Positions 50,285-61,307 are shown, numbered from the stretch's first letter. The stretch is DNA of 64,000 nucleotides from Kuschelorhynchus macadamiae (GCA_030620095.1 JAUTXW010000210.1:62001-126000); one strand, 5' to 3'. Translations and numbers: made by a program. Notes: generated by a model not told the origin, from the sequence alone.

Positions 50285-50571
50285 CTGCACGGATTGAAAA
50301 ATATGATGTGTTTTCATTCCGGATGTACATCCGTTCATCACTCTCCTTCTGAAAAGAACTAAGAAATATGATAAATGTGTCGTCCACGCAACGGAGCCAA
50401 ATTTTGGGGCTTTAGATTTGCTTTCTCAAGAGATGCTTTCTCGAAGTATATCATAAATAGATCTGCCACCACTGGTGATAGTGAGGATCCCATTGGAGCT
50501 CCGTCTATTTGTTTGTACATTTGCTCGTTAAATGAGAAATTTTTAAGACAATGCTCTGACAGTTTAGACAA
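50285..50571 (-). pseudogene. Penelope-like reverse transcriptase fragment
   Basis: NEQMYKQIDGAPMGSSLSPVVADLFM (about 50440-50520) is the RT motif typical of Penelope-like elements. After a frame change the catalytic box reads CVDDTFIIF (about 50355-50385), with Cys in place of the Tyr of YVDD. Homology ends at about 50345, where other repeat DNA and the TA tract begin. It is only the palm part of RT, without the endonuclease. Confidence 0.72.
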
Positions 50572-50684
50572 GCATTTAGATTTGGTTTAGGTGGCTTGCT
50601 TGATCTTTGAATTCTTGCCACCTCCTGTCAAATTTCCTCTGCTTTCGTTTCTTCAGAGGCGTCACTGGAGTCGAAGCTGCCATT

Positions 50685-50890
50685 TTAAATTTGCCTTTAT
50701 TAGAAAAAGCGACAAATTAAGACGTTTAAGAGTCGGGTAAGTTTTTAAATATTTTCTGTGAATACTGGGTCTTTCCAAAAAGCAAGACAAACAAATTTAT
50801 ATTTTATATTATATTATTATATACCTAATGGGTACTTTCTTGCAAAATAATGGCAGAAAAAGATGTAAGTATTACTTCCATAAAATAAAC
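50685..50890 (+). repeat. Dispersed repeat, copy 2
   Basis: Reverse-complement match of 19265-19490 (see there), including GAATACTGGGTCTTTCCAAA at about 50762. It is non-coding and lies just outside the T3 gene. Confidence 0.7.
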
Positions 50891-50990
50891 GGTGGAGTTC
50901 ATACGTATAGTATACCTCTTATGGCACTTTTATTCGTAATTCTCCCAAATCAAGAAATCAAACATAGTATATTTCTTTGTGCAATAAATT

Positions 50991-52757
50991 CTAATCACTA
51001 TCAGTGTCATAGTCTGTTTGATCAGTGTTGGAGTCATCAGCAGATTTATCATCGGATAAGTCTCCTGTCGGAATAGGCAGGGCTGGATCGGATAATAATT
51101 TTATTACATTTTCATTGAGAGCTTCTTTACTTTTCCAAACTGTAGAAGTAGATTTAGACAATGTAGAGATTATTGGATGAGATGAAAAAAGTAAATAATT
51201 AAATAAATCTTGCATGGTTTTATCGCGAGACATTTTTCTTGTATGTACTTTTTAAAATCTTTGTTTCGCGATTCTAACGCTTCTTCGGATAACATTCCGA
51301 TTGAAAGAACAGCCGCTTTTATTAATACGGAGCCATGTATTAGTATTCTGTGGGTACTAGAGGGCATGTAGTACCACAGATATAACTGGACGTATTTTTT
51401 AGCAGGATCTATTGCATATTTCGCAAAGGCTTCAATATTTACTGCGTATCCACAAGACATTGTCTTTAGTATCACAGGAAAACGTTGTATTAGGTCTTCG
51501 TCAACGCCCGTGATGGAAGATGCAAGAGAGGGCTGCTGAAAAAAGCGTCTCGCTGTGTTGCCATCATTTGTTGTACCGGTTTTGGAATATCAACCAGTAA
51601 CCCCATTTGCATCCTTAGTTTTTCCCTAATTATATCCTTTCGTTTTTTTCAATTCTTTGTCGTCGTTATCATGAAACTGCCACTTGCAGACAGTAAGGCG
51701 ATAAGATATATGTAAGAGAGCTTCAAAAGATCTTATCCACGCATGGAGGGTTGACATTCCAAAATCAAGTTGTTTCGTATTTATACGTTTTTTTAAAATA
51801 TGTTCGATATTATTCATTGATTTTGGAGTTGTCCCACAAATACCGCAGGTTTGTGTAGATGAATCTGTGATGACTCAAACATCTTTCCATCATTGTAAGT
51901 TGAAAAATATGATTTATAAGTATTTCTTTGTTATCAGTTAAAATTTTTGTCGGCAAAATGTCTTTTATCTGTTTTTATATGTTTTCTATTTCATTTGCTG
52001 CTAAAATCTCGTGGACGAAGGACGAGGGTTATTCCACAAAATTTTATTTTCGGAGGTCTGTAATCTCAAAGGGATAAGGCATGTGGCGAATAAATATGCA
52101 TTGCCCCATTTATACACCATAGTTAAGTTCGTTAAATTATTTGTTTCCTGCTTTAGCACATTTTCTTGAACCATTACCAGTCTCGTAGTTGTATGATCAA
52201 CAAGAGCTTGTGACTTTACTTCAGCAGATATCTCTGATTTAGTAATGCAAACTTTATCAGGGTAGCAAGCTTTTTTGTTTTTTTATGGTATTGTAAGATG
52301 GATATATATCAGCATTTCAATTTTTTGCCCCTGATTTCATTAACATATATGTATGTGCTGTAAAGTGTCCGTCCAGGAATAACGCCAGAGCTTCTTCCGG
52401 TGTATGCTTAATTGGAAGCGGAGTAGGACAGCTAATAAGTTTTTTAATTATATTTGCTTGTGAATCTTCTGTCAATTTTTGGATTAATTCTTTTCTTTGA
52501 CCAGATTTTCGTAAACTTATACTAGTTGCAAATGAGAGTTCTTCCTTTGAATATTCTTCAACCAAAGGAAATATTCTTTGTTTCTTAGACTGAATTCCTA
52601 CTTGCATAAATTCCTTTGATGGCCTGCCTCTTTTTTTACCATAATTACTGCCATATTTAGTGTCATAAAGAGGATACAAAATATTACCATCCAGCCAGTG
52701 AAGATTCCGCGCTTGAAACGTTTTCAACGACCGGTCACATTTTCCATTTCTCAGCAA
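50991..52757 (-). pseudogene. Transposase-like gene T3
   Basis: ATG 52757 starts a 146-codon piece with RGRPSKEFMQVGIQSKKQR and HTPEEALALFLDGHFTAH. Later pieces in other frames are RLQTSENKILWNNPRPSSTRF (about 52030), a CGICGTTP zinc-like motif (about 51850) and STLHAWIRSFEALLHISYRL (51750). A good open run of about 105 codons (51557-51239) has TTNDGNTARRFF, YLWYYMPSSTHRILIHG and GMLSEEALESRNKD. The order matches a large group of arthropod transposon proteins that I know only as uncharacterised; a Transib/RAG1-type DDE fold is possible but unproven. Several frameshifts are present. Confidence 0.65.
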
Positions 52758-53814
52758 GTTTACTAGTAAATTTTTTTGTTATATTTGTAATACTAAGGTA
52801 TTTTGAATCGTCTTTATGTTTTTTTAAATCAAATTTATTCAAAACATGCGTTAAAACTGCCAAATTCTTATTTTTAGTATCCCTCTCATTTTGTTAAACC
52901 TCAAAAAGTTCCGTTTTTGATATGAACATATCGCCTAAAAAAAAATACGATTTTTTACTTATCCGCACTTTTCCGCAGCTAAATTTGAATTTAAATACAT
53001 CCAAGCAAACTACTTAATTTAAAAATAAATAACCTAAACAGAATCTGTACGAATCTCGAATTTGCTGGTCTTTTAAACTTTAAAAATATTACAAAATAGG
53101 TATATTCTGTATCACAATGACTATTCAAAAAATATTAGCAGGACAATACCAACAGATTAAATTTAATATAATCTACTAAATAATATTCTAACCTTCAGAA
53201 ATAGCACAGGAAGTTTTAAAAATACACGTCAACTACAAAAAGTACAATGATATTTGTAACTGACAGCAATAAAACAGCACAAAACTAACATAAAAGCGTC
53301 AATTTCGTTTTACGACGCGGTGTCACTTTTGTCATGGAAACGCAAAGTACAGCCTTCTACAATTATTTTTATGATGTGCTTAGATATATATGCGATAAAA
53401 TATATAAATATTTTAAAGTTTTGGGTCTATAAAAATTTCGAATTTGTATGACCTAGACACACTGTGCGACACTGCGAAGTTCTGGGTCATACTAAATATG
53501 ACAGTGACAATATAAATAACATAACACGTATAGGAAATCAGACGCCGATCAGCGTTCTGCTTGTTTAAAGAAAAATTTAAAAGATCGCGGTACGGCATAC
53601 TGTCATATTAGGACCATTTAAGAGGGCGCTGTATGGCGTTATTGTGTACGAGTTAGGAGATATAATAATATTATTTAACTACAGTGCCGCCATCTAAAAG
53701 TACGGTTCTAAGACGTGACCGGTCGCGGCGTTTAACGGCTGTCTATGGACGCCAGAGTTTTAATGGTGTTCATGGCACGACCACTCGTCTGCATTTGCTA
53801 TTAAAATTTTAAAC
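52758..53814. other. No gene seen
   Basis: AT-rich DNA, then a GC-richer stretch from about 53330. It may contain the 5' end of T3 and the promoter of the next gene. I cannot mark TIRs. CACTGTG at about 53460 is noted but not used. Confidence 0.45.
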
Positions 53815-54000
53815 ATGGTGGACACAAAAGTACAAGGTGTTGTAAACAATAATGCAATTATTCAGTGCTTACTAGAAGAAGAGGAGGAAGACAGGTTACT
53901 TCTAGTTGCAAAGAAGAAAAGGCGAAAATGTTTTTCGAATCAAAATCGAAAAAGTGAAGGATACTTTGAAGTTTTGGTCGACAAAATGTATTTTGGTTAA
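53815..54000 (+). pseudogene. Possible Harbinger-type transposase first exon
   Basis: ATG 53815 opens 61 codons with an acidic run (LLEEEEEDRLLLVAKKKRRK) and QNRKSEGYFEVLVDKM. The acidic-then-basic arrangement followed by a GYF..LV segment resembles the N-terminus of PIF/Harbinger transposases. The frame closes at 54000 and no nuclease domain follows. The convergent MADF/BESS gene next to it fits the two-gene arrangement of Harbinger elements. Assignment is tentative. Confidence 0.4.
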
Positions 54001-54076
54001 AAATAAATATGTATTTCCTTAAAAGTAAAATGTTATTTGATTGAATCTGTACACTATAAATTGGCATAGTGGAATC

Positions 54077-55556
54077 TTACGGTGACGAAGGTAGGTTTCG
54101 AGTGTGTATTGTGTCACATTTCCGGCGGAGTATATTCCTGGGGGGGGGGTTATTTTGAAAAGTATCTGTAGAATGGGACACATGTTCATATTTGTTCTGA
54201 AGTTGATTGCCTATGGTTAATAACTTTAATTTCACTCCGGTAATGCCTTTTGTGAGAAATTTTTTAACAGTTTTGGCCAAACTTTTGAAAAAACAAATCC
54301 ACATCATCCACGTTTTGACACAATGTTTCATTTTGCCTCTGAATATTTTCAATTATAGAATTTCGTTCTTTAGATCTTCTCGCCAAAGTTGTCGCCAACT
54401 TCTCTTCATTCCCTTTAAAACGTTTGCTGCTAGTGTTACATGGTCTCACTTCCTCAGATTTTCTTTATTACTGACTTCCACTTCATCGCATTCGAGGGAA
54501 GCGTTATAAGTTGACCCGAAAATTACCCAATTTTGTTAAATAACCAGCATCCGGTTGGCGTAGTATTTAAACAGCCAGTATTTTTTGTGAAGCTACATAG
54601 TTGTATAATTACAAATATAAAGTAAGTTACTAGCGGGTACTTGTAGACCTGATTTTTTGTAACACCCTGTATTAATTTTTAAAAAGTCTTAAAATAAATT
54701 AAAACATACGTTTTTAAGCGTTTTTTTCCGAAAAACTAACCGTTTGTAAATATTGTAATATTTAAAGGGTGGTTGGAATTTGAGTTTTGAAAAATCTCCT
54801 ACCTCTACACCCCACAATCAACGTGTATGTTAATATTTAGCTTTTTATGTCAAACGGTTCGAGCCGGATCGTAATTAAAGTGACCCGATTTTTTGAAGCA
54901 CTTTGTGTACATTTTTAAAAAAATCTTAAATTATGTAAAAAAATAAAATAAAATATACTTGTTGAAGCGTTTTTGCGAACTACCAACGGTTTTTTAAATA
55001 AAAAATGTTGTAATATTTAAGGGGCGGTTTCACCCCCTTGGAATTTGAGTTTTGAGAAATCCCTTCTTATCGAATCTTTACAACCCACAATCAATCTGTA
55101 TCTAAAATTCAGCTCTCTACGTGAGGTGGTTAGAGCAGGATGGTGATTAATGAGTCAGTCAGTTAATTAAGGATATAATATTTTAGTATATGTACTGTAG
55201 TGTTTCCCACATGGTTAAGAAAATCAAGATGATATCCTAGGGGCCATTTTTGTTTTTCGGAGGCAGCTGAGCCAATGCCTAACTTCCTTTAATTTCTAAT
55301 TCTTCTAACAAAGATACCTACTTACTTGGCTTTTCAATCGCAGAGTTAATATGTTTCCACAAATTATCGTTTTATATTTTGGATCTGCACTATCGAAAAG
55401 TGCAGGATATTTTTGAATCTCTTCAATTAGTCGCTCTTCATCATCACAGGGAAATATCTTTCCGGACATCTGGCTCGTCTCGTTGTGATTGTGACTGTAA
55501 CTGCAAGCAATGAGTTGTCTGTAGTTGTCGGTAAATTTCGAATTACTTTTCGCCAT
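54077..55556 (-). pseudogene. MADF/BESS DNA-binding protein gene remnant
   Basis: Exon 1 starts at ATG 55556 and encodes the start of a MADF domain (DEERLIEEIQKYPALFDSADPKYK). After a one-base shift comes LWKHINSAIEKP and a strong donor (CAA|GTAAGT near 55324). The last exon (about 54510-54077) encodes RFKGNEEKLATTLARRSKER and, split over two frames, a BESS motif (DDVDLFF and FKSLAKTVKK, about 54200-54290). The middle of the MADF domain is not found. Such proteins bind DNA and are carried by some Harbinger elements as the second protein. Confidence 0.65.
54690..55150 (+). repeat. Two tandem copies of a ~200-bp dispersed repeat
   Basis: 54690-54885 and 54945-55150 align. Shared landmarks are TAATATTTAA(A/G)GGG(T/C)GGTT, GGAATTTGAGTTTTGA and CCCACAATCAA. 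A third copy is at 60600-60740. They sit in the inferred intron of the MADF/BESS gene. Confidence 0.7.
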
Positions 55557-55840
55557 ATAACGATCACAACAATTTCCCCTACGACAACTAGACCCGGTCT
55601 CCTCTACGTTGAATAGTCGCCGCGGCCGCTGCGAGCTTCTTGCCCGAATGCAATTATGCTGATTATATATTTATCTAGTATTTAAGCAAATGATTGTAAT
55701 TACTGGATAACATTAATATAGTGTCAAAGCTTAATCGCTGTTCGTAATTTTCTTCATTAGTTTCAAGTTCGGACATTTATTATAATAAATTGTTTTTTAA
55801 AACGTTCTCCGCTGGTCGACGTATTTAACTGGCGCTGCGA

Positions 55841-56080
55841 ACAGATAATAGTGAACTTGCACATTATTTTTTTATTGTTTAAATCTGTTGAGAAATTTAC
55901 AAAAACCATATTCCCAAAATTTGGCACCTTAAAATTAAAAAATACATTTTCTAGGAGCAAATAAAGTTTGCCTTGCAAGCCGGCCGTTTCAAACGAAGCA
56001 AAATGCGCGCCAACGTTAGTGACGTCAAAACCTTTGATCGATGCCACAGTCCACAGTTCGCCCGTCGCCGTACTCATGTA
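55841..56080 (+). repeat. H2 left imperfect TIR
   Basis: Aligns with the reverse complement of 61085-61307 with gaps. It holds TGACGTCA at 56020-56027 and lies immediately upstream of the THAP gene. Confidence 0.65.
56020..56027. promoter_or_regulatory. CRE-type palindrome in left TIR
   Basis: TGACGTCA, the full ATF/CREB site, lies 178 bp upstream of the THAP start codon. An identical octamer lies at the matching place in the other TIR. Confidence 0.45.
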
Positions 56081-56204
56081 ACGTTTGTGCTTGCAGAATT
56101 TTGACTGATTGCTTAGAGGTTTATTTATTTTATTATTTTCCGCTTTTACCAACTTGCTACTGAGTTAGTTACATTCACAATATTTTATATACCTTTGTGT
56201 GAAA

Positions 56205-57743
56205 ATGAATACTTCCAAGTCATATTTTAAGTATTGTTTAGTGCCGTTATGTAGAAGTACGTCGGTTAAAACGCCGGAAAAAATATTTATTAGTTTACCT
56301 GAGGATCCAAATCGAAGGGCAAAATGGCTGAAGGCGTGTAGAAGAAAATGATATTTCACAAAAAACAAAATCAGTCCATGTATGTGAAGATCATTTTAAT
56401 GTAAGTAGTATCAAACAAAAATGCTGCATAATTCTAAACCTACTTACTCAATTTAAATATAAAACATTATTACAAGTTTATACTAATTTTATTTTTGTTA
56501 CAGTTGGAAGAAGATATGGAAAACTACATAAAGTTTAAGTTAATGTGTGGTCAAAAGAAAATGAAGGCTTCTGTTGTACCTCACATTTTTGACTGTCAGC
56601 CAGATCGAAAAAGAAGTTTTGCTGAAACAATCTATCATCCTGTAGAAGTAAAAGAGCGAAAAAAAGGCTTGTTGATGATCCTATTGCTTCTACTACTACA
56701 TCATCTGCAGGAAAAATAAGCATTAGTGAGGAGCCGGAAATAACAAAAATGACAGCAGACACTTCAACACAGACGCATATACAGTTTAGGAGCAAATATA
56801 CACAAACAAATTTAAATTCGGGTGTATCAATCGGTTTGTCTCCTTTAAAAAATATGAGTTTTGATATATGCGGTGTAGGCACTTCACCAATAAAACCAGT
56901 GACTAATATATATTGAAGTGAAATAAATTCAAATTGTGAGAGTGAAAAAAGTGAGAAAAGCTCAAAATACGGTAGTAGTGATAGTGATTATTCTGTGTCA
57001 TCTCTGGATACTGATGAATATATGCAAGAAGAAAAGGAAATACCTCAGGAACTATATTTAAAATGTACTATTAAAAAAATCGAAAACCGACCAAGACTCT
57101 ACATAGGAATACCCAAATATGCATATTATACAATCCAGTTGCTCGAGAAATTTTGTAATTTGCAAAGTAAAGATATATTTTTAACATTGGAACCGGACAA
57201 TCATTTTCAAGTATAGCAGATGATTTTGGTATAAGCGAAACTAGTGCATCTAGAATTTTTTCAAAATTACTGCCTGTTTTGTGCAAGTTTAAGAGTATAA
57301 GAAATGTAATACGATAAAATATTTAATATCTTGCACTCCACATGGTATTATTAATTTTATTTCCAGAGGTTTTGGTGGAAGGATGCTATTATTGTTGAAC
57401 ATTGTGGTTTCTTAAACAATCTACCGTCATATGTTGCTGTTATGGCTGACAGGGGATTCAAGCATTCAGTAAATGTTCAATTACTTATAGAAAAAAAATG
57501 TAGTTTAATTAGACCTCCAAGTGTATCTTCAAGCACAAAATCAACCAAGAAGGGGGCATGAGACTAAGCAAAATTGCCAGCTTAAGAATACATGTTGAAA
57601 GAGTTATTCGTAGGTTAAGAGAATTCGCTTTTTTGGCACCTCACGAATGTATTGATAATAAATTAATACCATACACAGATTATATAATAAAAATTGCATG
57701 TGGGCTAAGTAACCTTCAAGCAGGCTTAATTTCAGGAAAATAA
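56205..57743 (+). pseudogene. THAP-domain Harbinger-like (DDE_Tnp_4) transposase
   Basis: Exon 1 (ATG 56205 to donor at 56401) encodes a THAP zinc finger: YCLVPLC, LPEDPNRRAKWLKAC and, after a one-base shift, VHVCEDHF (C2CH). The acceptor is at 56501-56503. Exon 2 has a Ser/Thr/Glu-rich linker, DIFLTLEPDNHF and ADDFGISETSASRIFSKLLP (helix-turn-helix of DDE_Tnp_4). From about 57300 come YKKCNTIKYLI, SRGFGGR, then MADRGFKH (second Asp, about 57448) and RIHVERVIRRLREF (catalytic Glu, about 57597), ending NLQAGLI at 57743. The segment with the first Asp (upstream of YKKCN) is deleted. Stops and shifts make it inactive. Confidence 0.8.
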
Positions 57744-59690
57744 AGTGTTGAACATGTTTAGGTTATTTTAACTGAGCCTTTCGTAGTATTTATCGTTTAT
57801 TAATTTTTCTTACTGCCCTTTCTATGGATATAAGTACAAAAATGTTTCGTGATATTCTCGGTGTATAGGATGTATTTTCGTATTTATTTTCATAGTATAT
57901 ATAGTGTATTTATTTGACATATATAGGGACATTTTTGTGTGCAACTTAAAACTTAGTTCGACTATTATTATTTTTGAGAAGTTTTAGAAATGTTAGATTT
58001 TAACTAATTTCCAGGTTTTGTATTATAAAGTCTTAAGATTTTTGACTGGGTAGTTTATTTAATAACAAATATACAATACATACTTATTTGTAATAAAAAC
58101 ATTTGGGAATAACTGTATTTTGTTTTATTTTTTTAAATAAATACATAAGCAGGCCAAAATTAAACAATACAAATCTAATATATTAATAACAATATTTAAT
58201 AGAAACATAGCTACAATATTTAGAGGTCTTCTACCTTTACCTAACCTAATCTTATATATAACAAAATAGTAATTAATTATTTTTATCTTTAGCACTTCCA
58301 AAAATATGAGAAAATATATTTTCCCGCCAGAAACACTCAGCCGCGTGCATTAATGTTTCCAAATAATCTTTGTCATATTTTACCCAGATATAACTTAATT
58401 TTAATTTTTTTTCGAACTCTGGGTCTGCGACACAGAAAAGACATTTTTCCTTTCCGAACAAAAACATTTGTAGTTGGACCTGTCCTTTATATTTTGCAGA
58501 AATTTCATTGTTCTTTGTCAAATATAATGAAATATTTTTTTGTGTCTGGGGGCATTTGACTTCCACGACATATTCATCATATATGGCGTCGGGCGATGCT
58601 CCAAAAATTGGATATTTTGGGTTTAAGTGTAGACCTATAAAATTAAATTTCTTTTTAAACTCTTCACCTAATTTATCAACCACTTTTTTTTCCAAATTTT
58701 TTCCTCTTGTCATTGCAGTAGTTGCTTTAAATTTTGATACTCTTAATATATGATTCACAAAAACACCATCACATTTTTTGCAGTGGGCTGCATCATAGAT
58801 TTTAGATGCAGTTATTCTAGCATATCGTAATTCAAACCATAAACTGCAGTTTGATTGGTCACTGGTTAACGTAACTGCCTTTGAACATGCTTCAATATCC
58901 ATGAGTTTAGCACAAAAAATAAAAAACTCCGTGCAGTCTTTGCCTCCACTTGAAACAAACTTTAACATCAGTTGGTACAACCCTAAATTTTCTTTAATAT
59001 CATTCGATTTAAAATGTTTAATCAACTGACTCTCCGAGAGATTTTCTATGCCCGCTCTATAACTTCCGCTAAAAAACTGAACTTTCCTCATCGGAACTCA
59101 ATTCTTCTTTTGCACCAAAGTCTTTTAAGGTTAAATGTAGAACTTCCAACTTTGGAAAGTTTACTTTTTGACCAATAACAGGTGACTTCTGTAGGGGAAG
59201 GTTCTTCGCTCCTCCTATGCAGCCACATTAAAAGAGCAATGGCATGTTTACAACCACCTGCAATATAAAAATGGACAAGAGAGTAAAATATTTCTAATAA
59301 AATTTTTAATAAAAGATGAATCCGATTTTAAAAATTAACTAAAAAGTAAAAAATAATAATTTATAACATTCAAAAAATTTTACTCTTTGAAGTCGGCGCC
59401 AAACCTATTCTTAATTACCTAATAACAGCAATATATTTATATTCTGAGTGTTTTGATGTCTAGTACGAGTTTGTTTTCTTTTTAGTTTGGCACCGAGTCC
59501 TCCCAGTAAAATTTTGTAGTTGATATAAAAAAAATGATTTTTACTTTTTAGTGTATTTTGAAGCCGGTCTCATTTTTTTATAAATATTATATTTTAAGTT
59601 CTATTTGTAAGCGTTTAATTGCAAATTACAAGGTGCTGACATTACGTTTTTATTAATTAGACTTTTTCCTATAAAAAAAGTATATCGTCC

Positions 59691-59776
59691 ATGTCAGGAT
59701 TTGAACCCTAGCCCCTCGATCCGAGAAGAACCACCTCGATTACAAAGCAAGACTCTTGACCATTGCGCCACGGCGG
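59691..59776 (-). repeat. tRNA-like sequence (SINE head or tRNA pseudogene)
   Basis: The minus strand has an A-box-like TGGCGCAATGG (59760-59770) and a B-box-like GGTTCAAATCC (59698-59708), at a spacing suited to RNA polymerase III. A T-arm can be drawn, but the acceptor stem does not pair, so it is not a normal tRNA gene. It lies in intron 2 of the YqaJ gene. It could be a tRNA-derived SINE. Confidence 0.5.
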
Positions 59777-60156
59777 CGCCAGCGCCATCAAAGCTTCATA
59801 GTCGATGAAAAATAAATCGCAAATATTAGTAGCATAGTGACTATAGAAAGGTTATTGCCTGATTTTTACTTTTTTTTTCGCCATTTTTTACATTTTATAA
59901 ATATCCTAGCTGTGGGACCACTCCGGTAATAGCCGTAATATAATCTGAACATTTCCACCAAATTGGTGAAACCGTCGCGGAGTAATCCACGTACAAACAT
60001 AAAAAAAACGCTAAAACTTATAGCGCGAGTAAACTTTTACGCATAGCCGTATAATTTTAAAAAATTAATACTTAGGTACTGTCCCTATTTATTCTAAAGA
60101 AAATTGCCTCTTTGTGAAAAAAAAAACAAATGTTTAGCACCAGTTTTTACTTTTAG

Positions 60157-60196
60157 AGTCCTGAGGATGACCTCATAGAGGTGGAAACGTCGAAAT
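60157..60196 (+). ncRNA. Hammerhead-like motif
   Basis: CTGAGGA at 60160-60166 fits the CUGANGA core. The stem ACCTC-ATA-GAGGT follows, and GGAAAC then GTC completes a hammerhead-type arrangement, followed by an A/T tail. Penelope-like elements carry such ribozymes. Stem III is minimal and stem I is not evident, so it may be inactive. Confidence 0.4.
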
Positions 60197-60599
60197 ATTA
60201 CATAAATTGATTTTTTTTAAGTGCGTTTTATTGACCTTTAGCTAACCAAAACTGCTTCCTGAAATTATTATTGTGGTCACCAAAAACCTATAGAAATAAG
60301 AAAATACATAGGATCGCATTGAAGTCTGTTAAAAACAAAACTTTACAATAAGTTGAAATTACCTGAAGAAGCAGCACAGTCATGACACTGGACATCTAAT
60401 ACTGTTTCTGACTTCTCATCAATATTACAGGTCACTGAATACTTCTTAACATTATGCTCGGGTGTTATTTTAGCTTTTACAGTATATATGCTAAGATTCC
60501 TTTAAACTTGCACCCATCCTACTGCAGCATCTCCATAAGATTGTCTGCCAGATCTAAAAATAAATAGGCATGTTGCATGTTAAAAAAGTGCCTACTTTA

Positions 60600-60740
60600 A
60601 ATAAGGGGTGGTTTCACCAACTTGCAATTTGTGTTTTGAAAAATTCCTTCTTATCGGACCTTTACACCCTATAATCAACCTGTATGCCAAATTCAGCTTT
60701 TTGCGTGAGCAAGATCGTGGTGAATGAGTGAGAATTTTAT
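60600..60740 (+). repeat. Third copy of the 54.7/54.9-kb dispersed repeat
   Basis: Matches 55015-55150: AAGGGG(C/T)GGTTTCACC, CCTTCTTATCG and ATAATCAACCTGTAT against its counterpart. It is located in intron 1 of the YqaJ gene. Confidence 0.65.
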
Positions 60741-61084
60741 ACATTAAAATAGATTAAATAATTTAGTAACTGTATTGTCACAATAATAATTAAAAAGCTT
60801 ACGTAAATAATACTACAATACTTACTTGTCGGCCTTAACTCCGCGGACTTCTCCCATTGAAAAATCATCAGCTGTTTTTAAAAATGATGCAGTCATAACC
60901 ATGTCTACCCTGGGCAAATTGTCCGATTGTCTTTTGCAAAAACCATCGTCAGTCATTTTAACAAAATTTATCAAATAAAACCTTTACTTTTAATCACAAA
61001 ACACTTAACCGAAATATCATAAAATGTAATAAAATCCACGACTACCTCCTGCAAAATTGGTGTACAAGAGTACAAGCCTCGATA

Positions 61085-61307
61085 ATCTGGAGTGTCGACG
61101 GCGACAGAACGGTATCGAAGGGTCTGACGTCACGGCCAACGAAGCCTGTTTCAGCCGCAGGCCGGAAATTTGAATTTCGCCGCACTTTCAACTCAAAATA
61201 TTTCTTTAATAAAATTCCAAATTTTTTTTTTGAAGATTTCGATTTCTTATACCATTTCTACACATTTATTGTATATATAATTTTTTTTTGCACGTTCCCT
61301 ATTCTGT
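61085..61307 (-). repeat. H2 right imperfect TIR
   Basis: Inverted partner of 55841-56080. It holds TGACGTCA at 61125-61132 and lies about 130 bp upstream of the YqaJ gene start. Confidence 0.65.
61125..61132. promoter_or_regulatory. CRE-type palindrome in right TIR
   Basis: TGACGTCA about 170 bp upstream of the YqaJ start codon at 60956, mirroring 56020-56027. Confidence 0.45.

Larger units (their letters stand above)
58273..60956 (-). pseudogene. Three-exon SWIM-like/YqaJ nuclease gene of H2
   Basis: Exon 1 60826-60956 (ATG at 60954-60956, LPRVDMVMTASFLK), donor GTAAGT. Exon 2 60363-60553 (QSYGDAAVGWVQV, then an in-frame TAA, KITPEHNVKKYSV). Exon 3 58273-59257. CHDCAASSG|GCKHAIALL spans the exon 2/3 junction, a SWIM-like C-x2-C...C-x-H. 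In exon 3 two small shifts precede an open run of 272 codons with the YqaJ (lambda exonuclease family) core: WFELRYARITASK, FGASPDAI, VEVKCP and KGQVQLQM, i.e. Asp168, Glu177, Lys179 of that run. The phases of all three exons fit. The family resects DNA ends 5'-3'; a role in transposition is inferred. Confidence 0.82.
55841..61307. mobile_element. Composite element H2: THAP-Harbinger transposase plus SWIM-YqaJ nuclease
   Basis: Imperfect inverted repeats of about 230 bp bound it (about 55841-56080 and 61085-61307). The shared order is ACAGA(T)AATAG(T/G)GAAC, an AAATTTGG block, a GGCC-rich block, CGTT(A/G)G, GTGACGTCA and TCGCCGT. Inside, a THAP/DDE_Tnp_4 gene (plus) and a SWIM-YqaJ gene (minus) converge. 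Each gene begins just inside one TIR. The exact ends and target duplication are uncertain by about 10 bp. The copy is dead but structurally complete. Confidence 0.7.

Noticed and set aside
53455..53470. CACTGTG heptamer as a Transib/RSS-type end for T3
   Set aside because: A single heptamer without a matching left end or nonamer is not evidence; T3 family assignment is uncertain.
58273..59091. YqaJ nuclease as evidence of phage or bacterial contamination
   Set aside because: It has three exons with GT-AG introns, lies between element TIRs, and AT content and neighbours are insect-like.
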